This document shows, in pieces, positions 5,262-9,761 of a stretch of 9,761 nt of DNA. This stretch comes from Candidatus Poseidoniaceae archaeon. GTDB lineage: Archaea > Thermoplasmatota > Poseidoniia > Poseidoniales > Poseidoniaceae. The position numbers and the translations under genes are program-made. The stretch lies in assembly GCA_023254445.1 (NCBI GenBank), contig JALRLN010000030.1, positions 3,459 through 13,219 on the forward strand, given 5' to 3'. The notes beneath the pieces are model-generated. The model saw only the letters and a program-made list of their open reading frames with translations. It did no database searches and was not told the origin of the DNA. Position 1 is the stretch's first letter; each line of letters opens with the position of its first letter.

Positions 5262-6500
5262 ATGAGCGAGGAACAAGGTGCACGAATTTCCCTTGAAAAC
5301 GGCGTGCTGCACGTCCCCAACAGGCCGATTGTCCACTACATCGAAGGCGACGGCATCGGCGTTGACATCACGCCGGTCATGATGCGCGTCATCGATGCAG
5401 CCGTTGAGAAGGCCTACGGAGGCGAACGCGGCATTGTCTGGGACGAAGTTCTGGCAGGCGAGAAGGCCTTCAACGCAACGGGAGAATGGCTGCCAGAAGC
5501 CACGCTTGACGCCATGCGCACCGGGCTTGTCTCGATCAAAGGCCCGCTCACCACGCCCGTTGGAGGCGGCATCCGTTCGCTGAACGTCGCGCTCCGACAG
5601 AAACTCGACCTCTTCGCATGCGTGCGTCCCGTTCGCTGGTACGAGGGGACGCCGTCCCCCGTGAAGGCCCCAGAAGACGTGGACATGATCATCTTCCGGG
5701 AGAACTCGGAAGACGTGTACGCCGGCATTGAGTGGGAAGCAGGCACCGAAGGTGTGCAGAAGGTCATCGCCTTCCTTCAGAACGAGATGGGCGTTGACAA
5801 GATTCGATTCCCGGCGACCTCTGGCATCGGCATCAAGCCAATCAGCCAGGAAGGGACGGCCCGCATCGTTCGCGCAGCCATCCGCTACGCGATTGAGCAA
5901 GACCTGCCGAGCGTGACCCTCGTTCACAAGGGGAACATCATGAAATTCACAGAAGGAGGCTTCCGCGATTGGGGGTACGCCTTGGCCAAGGACGAATTCG
6001 GCGCGACGGAACTGGACGGCGGCCCTTGGTGCACGCTCACGAACCCGACGACGGGTTCCACCATCGTGATCAAGGACGTGATTGCGGATGCCATGCTGCA
6101 GCAGATCATCACGCGACCCGCGGAGTACAGCGTACTCGCGACCATGAACCTGAACGGGGACTACATCTCCGACGCCCTCGCCGCCCAGGTGGGTGGCATC
6201 GGTATCGCCCCCGGAGCGAACATCAACTACGACACCGGCATTGCCATCTTCGAAGCCACCCACGGCACGGCACCGAAGTACGCAGGCCAAGACAAGGTCA
6301 ACCCAGGCAGCCTGATCCTCTCCGCCGAAATGATGCTCCGTCATATGGGCTGGAACGAAGCGGCCGACCTCGTGGTCAAGGGCATGGAAGGTGCCATCTC
6401 CGCGGGCACCGTCACGTACGACTTTGAGCGCTTGATGGACGGCGCGACGCTGCTGTCCTGCAGCGCCTTTGGCGAGGCGATGGTCGCTCACATGGCCTGA
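5262..6500 (+). CDS. icd: NADP-dependent isocitrate dehydrogenase, E. coli type
   Basis: This TCA-cycle enzyme (412 aa) oxidatively decarboxylates isocitrate to 2-oxoglutarate using Mg/Mn. It matches E. coli Icd almost throughout. Substrate residues are present: IRSLN with Ser106 (E. coli S113), N108, R112, R122, R146, Tyr153 in FRENSEDVYAG, and Lys223 in VHKGNIMKFT. Metal-binding Asp fall at 276, 300 and 304 (IADAM, NLNGDYISDAL). Coenzyme choice is readable: Lys339-Tyr340 in HGTAPKY and Tyr386/Arg390 in YDFER correspond to E. coli K344, Y345, Y391 and R395, which bind the NADP 2'-phosphate, so NADP is predicted. Ser106 is the residue phosphorylated by AceK in enterobacteria; no such kinase is seen here. 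The start at 5262 aligns with the family N-terminus; the frame extends to 5217 without support. It is the first gene of a pair with the protease 1 base downstream. Confidence 0.97.
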   Translation: MSEEQGARISLENGVLHVPNRPIVHYIEGDGIGVDITPVMMRVIDAAVEKAYGGERGIVWDEVLAGEKAFNATGEWLPEATLDAMRTGLVSIKGPLTTPVGGGIRSLNVALRQKLDLFACVRPVRWYEGTPSPVKAPEDVDMIIFRENSEDVYAGIEWEAGTEGVQKVIAFLQNEMGVDKIRFPATSGIGIKPISQEGTARIVRAAIRYAIEQDLPSVTLVHKGNIMKFTEGGFRDWGYALAKDEFGATELDGGPWCTLTNPTTGSTIVIKDVIADAMLQQIITRPAEYSVLATMNLNGDYISDALAAQVGGIGIAPGANINYDTGIAIFEATHGTAPKYAGQDKVNPGSLILSAEMMLRHMGWNEAADLVVKGMEGAISAGTVTYDFERLMDGATLLSCSAFGEAMVAHMA

Positions 6501-6501
6501 G

Positions 6502-6876
6502 GTGTCGCGGGTGGCTGCGTCCTTCGACAGCCGCTGGGTGAGCGTGCTGGGAAGCGGCGGTCGCCCGTGGGCTGTTCGCATCAAGGCAAAGATCGACACA
6601 GGTGCCAAACGGTGTTCCATCGACCTCGGATTGGCCGCAGCGCTTGGATTGGAGCACGTTGGAGAACGCACCGTCCGGAACGCGATGGGGCGACAGACCC
6701 GTCCGCTGTTTGCGGCCAAGGTGCGCATTGGCCGTCGGATCTACGAGGTCGAAATGACCGGAGCGGACCGCTCGACCTTGCGCTGCCCGATGCTGCTTGG
6801 CAAGGAGTTGCTTGACCGACTCGAGCCAGCGCCGTTGCGCAGCGCGCGTGACGACGGCTACCCTGTCTTTCACTGA
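6502..6876 (+). CDS. RimB/Zn_protease-like (PF05618) retropepsin-fold protease
   Basis: This 124-aa protein fits the family long annotated as putative ATP-dependent zinc protease (PF05618), in fact a single-domain retropepsin-like aspartic protease. Seen are IKAKIDTGAKRCSID (27-41) with catalytic Asp32-Thr33-Gly34, then a beta-rich middle, and RSTLRCPMLLGKELLDRL near the C-terminus, matching the family's R-x-LLG element. In bacteria members accompany RimK-type ATP-grasp ligases, and RimB is reported to trim glutamate tails added by RimK; no RimK lies in this window. No signal or membrane segment is seen. The GTG at 6502 is preferred: it follows the icd TGA by 1 base, suggesting coupled translation. 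GTG at 6511 or an overlapping TTG at 6469 are possible. Some relatives are longer at the N-terminus. Confidence 0.82.
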   Translation: MSRVAASFDSRWVSVLGSGGRPWAVRIKAKIDTGAKRCSIDLGLAAALGLEHVGERTVRNAMGRQTRPLFAAKVRIGRRIYEVEMTGADRSTLRCPMLLGKELLDRLEPAPLRSARDDGYPVFH

Positions 6877-6878
6877 GG

Positions 6879-9761
6879 TTAGGCTCGAATCCACTCGTTG
6901 AGCTGCCGCGCGCTGCGGACCGCTCCAAACCCGAGGTGTTCGATCAGGGAAGGAGCGACAAGGGAGAAATCACCGTCTCGGGTCGCGACCAGCACCGCCC
7001 CAAGGTCCTGCAAGGGCATCGAGGCCAGGTGCATGGCGAGGCACATGATGTCCAAATCTTCGGATTCGGGGTAGATGTCCATGCCGTCCAGCATGGTGCG
7101 CTTGGGGGAGCCGCGCATCCGCTTCATCGCCGAAACCTCGTCGTAGATGTCCTTGTGATCGATGAGGAAGGCTTCGAGTTGCTCGCGCCGACCGTCCGCA
7201 CGGGCCTCCTCCTCGAACCGCGGCTCGTTGTCCGCCCACGTGTCGAAGGCCTTCATCACGGCGGCTTCCGCTTCTTGCACCATGTCGCCTTCCATCAGGT
7301 GCAGGACGTCATCGGGAGAAGCGACCATTTCGTGAAGGCGATGACGGAGCACATCACCGCCCTTCGCGATGGACGACAGTTCGTGCTTGACAACATCGGG
7401 GATGAACAAGCGAATCTTGCCTTCTCGCCCGAGGCGTTCGAGGTGGTGATGCATGTCTCGGCTTGCATCGATGGCGAGCCCCGCCCCAAGGTTTCGACCG
7501 GTTTCACGAATCAGCCGGTCAAGCAGCGCATCCACGAGGACGTTGGTGTCCACGAGGACCAAAGGAGGAAGCGGAAGGTGACGGAGGTGACGGCGGTCCC
7601 GAACCGGAATGTCGCCACGCTTCATCGTGAACAACGAGTGCATGGACCGCTGCAGTTGCCGTTGTTGTGTCAACCTGAAGCAGTTCGCGCCCAAGGCACG
7701 CTCGAGGTACATGAGGCCCGTGAGTGCCTGATCTTCGGCGACCCGGCTGGCGAGTTCGTACACCTCCTCAGGGGTGGGTGAGGCGTCCATCAACTGGGCG
7801 TAGCGCTGGTCAGCGTTCCGTCGATGGCGGCTCCGCTGGGCGGTAAGGTTCTGCGCTGCGCGGACGCGACCCGTGAACGGTTCGTCGGGCAGGGGGATGG
7901 CGTGGCCACGGGGGTAGGCCATCAACAGGTCCAGCACGTCTTCGTTGAACCACGTCCGTCGCCGTTCGATGACGTTGCCTTCGTCGTCCTCGTCGAGGAT
8001 GACTTCGCGTTCCAGCACCGCCTGCTGGATCAATTGCGTCGCATCGTCTGTTCGCCCTTGGGACGCCAGATAGGACACCCGGAGGTACAATTGGAAGCGT
8101 TCCGTCATCGCGGTTCGCAAGGAGGCTTCGTCCTCGAGCAGGTCAATGGCGCGCTTCCACTCACCAGCGAAGGCGAAGTGAATCAAGGATTTCCTGTTCA
8201 ACGCGACGCGGTGCTCGAAATCGAAGGCAAACTCGTTGTCTTCGCTGACCTCACGCTCCTGCCCTGCCTTGGCCGCGCGTCCATACTCCTGAGCAGCGCG
8301 GACGTGTTGGCCTTCCGCCGACGCCACCGTCGCCCGCGACACGATGCTCCACGGCGACGTGGGGTCGTGTTCCTGGTACCACGCGGCCAAGGCCGGCAGC
8401 GGCAAATCATGGTCGAACAGCAGGTTTCGCACGGCGTGCACCACCCGTGTCGGCACGTTGGCTTCCGCGACGAGGGCATTGACCGTGGAGGTGGTCTCCT
8501 CGCCGGCCGTTCCGTTTTGGAGGGCATGAATGGCGACGTTGAGGCGAAGGGTGGTCAGCAGCGTGCGGACAAGGCCGGCGTCCATGGCCGTGAGGTCAAG
8601 TTGAGCAGCCTCCTTTTCGAAAGCGGTGATGGCTTTGTCGTCAACACGTCCGTTTCCCTCCTCGGCGAGGGCCTTGGTGATCTGTCCAAAGGCCTTGAGG
8701 GCCGACTTCGACATCGTGAACAGGTCGGACGCCACCTGTCCACCTTCCAACAAGCGAAGCAAGTCAGGGGTGACCTCCGAAAAGGAGGCGGGGGGGGACG
8801 CGTCGTGGAGCGTTGACACCAACCTCGCCCGCTGCGCCCGGATGCTGTGGTAGAGGTTCATGTCCCGGTTTGCGGCAAGGAGGTGTGCGCAGAGGACAAC
8901 CTCCCACGGGTGGGCGTTGGCGACGTCATCGTCCGAGAGAAGGCGGGCGAGCCGACGCAGTTCCATGCCGTCCAGAAGCAACGGGATGATGTCCTCATGA
9001 CCCACGTCGAGGCCACCCTCTGTGGCGTCCTGCATGCGTCGCAAGGCCTGCATCCTGACCTCGGAGGGAAGGCCTGCGTGCTGAACCACCGCCCGAAGCC
9101 CATCTGCGTGCAGCACGTTGAGCAAGTTTTCGAACCAGCCAATGGCCTCCGGTGTGCCGATGGCGAGGACGAGGGACAGGATGGCGTCCACGTCAGCATC
9201 GGGGTCGACGGACACGTCCTGAAGCGCGGAGGAAGCCTGGTCGGCCTCGCCCTCACGGACAAGGGCACCGAGGTGCCACCATCGCAAGCGTTCGACATCG
9301 TGCCCACCCCCGTCGACGGCGGTCAGCAGGTCGAGGCCATGTTGGAGGGTGTTCGAGGTCGCTTCGGCAGCGGCCTCGGGAGCATGCCGCCACGCGAGCA
9401 CGCTTCGGGCGTGAGCAAGGGAGGAGGCGTCGCCTGCTGCTGCACTCGTGGACCATGAGGTCACCTTGCCTTGCTTCAAGCCCGCGAGGTCTTCGTGGGC
9501 AGATGCAAGGGATTCGTCGTGCGCCTTGAGGTGCTCCAAGGCACGAGGAGGAAGGGGTTGGTTGCAGGCTTGGGCCACCACCACAGGGACCACGCTCAAC
9601 GGCCCCTCGAGGTCTTCCAGGGCACCGTCGAGGGTCAAGCCCCGCCCGGATTCGGCTTGGGCCGTCACGGTGGCGAGCGCCACTTTCTGGGAGGCGTCCA
9701 GCACGTAGGGGGCGGCTGCGGTCAACAAGCGAAGAAGTTCGGTCGCGTCCGAGCCGGAGAT
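6879..9761 (-). CDS. Giant alpha-solenoid (TPR-like) protein with C-terminal PIN nuclease domain, N-terminus outside window
   Basis: 960 residues are visible and the frame stays open to the right edge, so the true start probably lies outside; a TTG at 9728 is not a convincing start. Residues 1-470 are almost entirely helical with no family I recognise. Residues about 472-586 show three TPR-like helical pairs (around SPWSIVSRATVASAEGQHV, LNRKSLIHFAFAGEWKRAI, LYLRVSYLASQGRTDDAT). A basic linker (about 631-728) leads to a PIN domain (733-960). Candidate metal ligands are D738 (VDTNVL), E794 (KHEL), D902/D904 (SEDLD) and D929/D931 (TRDGDF). The E-to-third-Asp gap is about 108 residues, longer than usual, filled by a charged helical insert (about 810-885). 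PIN domains are Mg/Mn-dependent RNases. RNA cleavage or processing with the solenoid as partner- or RNA-binding scaffold is inferred. No antitoxin gene is adjacent; the 3' end lies 2 bases from the convergent protease gene. Confidence 0.85.
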   Translation of the reverse strand: MSGSDATELLRLLTAAAPYVLDASQKVALATVTAQAESGRGLTLDGALEDLEGPLSVVPVVVAQACNQPLPPRALEHLKAHDESLASAHEDLAGLKQGKVTSWSTSAAAGDASSLAHARSVLAWRHAPEAAAEATSNTLQHGLDLLTAVDGGGHDVERLRWWHLGALVREGEADQASSALQDVSVDPDADVDAILSLVLAIGTPEAIGWFENLLNVLHADGLRAVVQHAGLPSEVRMQALRRMQDATEGGLDVGHEDIIPLLLDGMELRRLARLLSDDDVANAHPWEVVLCAHLLAANRDMNLYHSIRAQRARLVSTLHDASPPASFSEVTPDLLRLLEGGQVASDLFTMSKSALKAFGQITKALAEEGNGRVDDKAITAFEKEAAQLDLTAMDAGLVRTLLTTLRLNVAIHALQNGTAGEETTSTVNALVAEANVPTRVVHAVRNLLFDHDLPLPALAAWYQEHDPTSPWSIVSRATVASAEGQHVRAAQEYGRAAKAGQEREVSEDNEFAFDFEHRVALNRKSLIHFAFAGEWKRAIDLLEDEASLRTAMTERFQLYLRVSYLASQGRTDDATQLIQQAVLEREVILDEDDEGNVIERRRTWFNEDVLDLLMAYPRGHAIPLPDEPFTGRVRAAQNLTAQRSRHRRNADQRYAQLMDASPTPEEVYELASRVAEDQALTGLMYLERALGANCFRLTQQRQLQRSMHSLFTMKRGDIPVRDRRHLRHLPLPPLVLVDTNVLVDALLDRLIRETGRNLGAGLAIDASRDMHHHLERLGREGKIRLFIPDVVKHELSSIAKGGDVLRHRLHEMVASPDDVLHLMEGDMVQEAEAAVMKAFDTWADNEPRFEEEARADGRREQLEAFLIDHKDIYDEVSAMKRMRGSPKRTMLDGMDIYPESEDLDIMCLAMHLASMPLQDLGAVLVATRDGDFSLVAPSLIEHLGFGAVRSARQLNEWIRA

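Noticed and set aside
5025..6728. 567-codon open frame on the minus strand opposite icd
   Set aside because: It lies antisense to a gene with near-complete family match, its translation is His/Arg/Gly-rich with no domain, and long antisense frames are expected in GC-rich coding DNA.
6879..7565. PIN domain as a VapC-type toxin
   Set aside because: It is the C-terminal part of a protein of at least 960 residues, and no small antitoxin gene adjoins it.
7824..8816. 330-codon plus-strand frame, with others at 6936-7781 and 8847-9458
   Set aside because: All are mirror frames of the large PIN-protein gene, Arg/His/Gly-rich and domainless.
1..9761. CRISPR array, insertion sequence, integrase or classical defence operon
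   Set aside because: No spaced identical repeats, transposase or integrase motifs, or defence gene sets were seen on either strand.

Overview
The window is about 60% G+C, gene-dense, and reads as euryarchaeal chromosome. The archaeal signals are a RadA recombinase with an N-terminal helix-hairpin-helix domain and an FxxG motif, an initiator tRNA with A1:U72 and three G:C pairs at the base of the anticodon stem, an archaeal-type FtsZ, a Fap7/AK6-like kinase, and a surface protein of the choice-of-anchor V type. With the E. coli-like isocitrate dehydrogenase, this suggests a marine Group II-like (Candidatus Poseidoniales) archaeon. That placement is inference; no marker here fixes it.

Layout. 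Positions 1-2400 hold a minus-strand run read radA > ftsZ > Fap7/AK6-like kinase, covering recombination, division and nucleotide or ribosome metabolism. Positions 2401-2650 are gene-free: they separate radA from the divergent tRNA-iMet and carry three TTCAC repeats at an exact 11-bp period. tRNA-iMet (2651-2728) is followed at once by a nested hairpin that overlaps the end of a convergent gene. Positions 2733-4105 are a two-gene minus-strand unit: a secreted, membrane-anchored choice-of-anchor V protein and a helical protein of unknown function. A 54-base divergent gap separates it from an acidic plus-strand protein of unknown function (4160-4780). That gene abuts, stop to stop, an OsmC/YhfA-like protein (4781-5167). 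icd and a RimB/Zn_protease-like retropepsin (5262-6876) follow as a tight plus-strand pair. From 6879 to the right edge runs one very large minus-strand gene, open at its 5' end, coding for an alpha-helical, TPR-like protein ending in a PIN nuclease domain.

Compactness is striking. Three convergent junctions have 3' ends 4, 0 and 2 bases apart. All three plus-strand transcription units have a TTGA-type AT patch beginning 29-30 bases upstream of the start codon or mature tRNA end, as expected for archaeal TATA-like elements with little or no leader. No insertion sequence, CRISPR array, integrase or obvious defence operon was seen. The least explained items are the solenoid-PIN protein, the acidic protein with repeated short motifs, the 11-bp repeats, and the hairpin between tRNA-iMet and its convergent neighbour.
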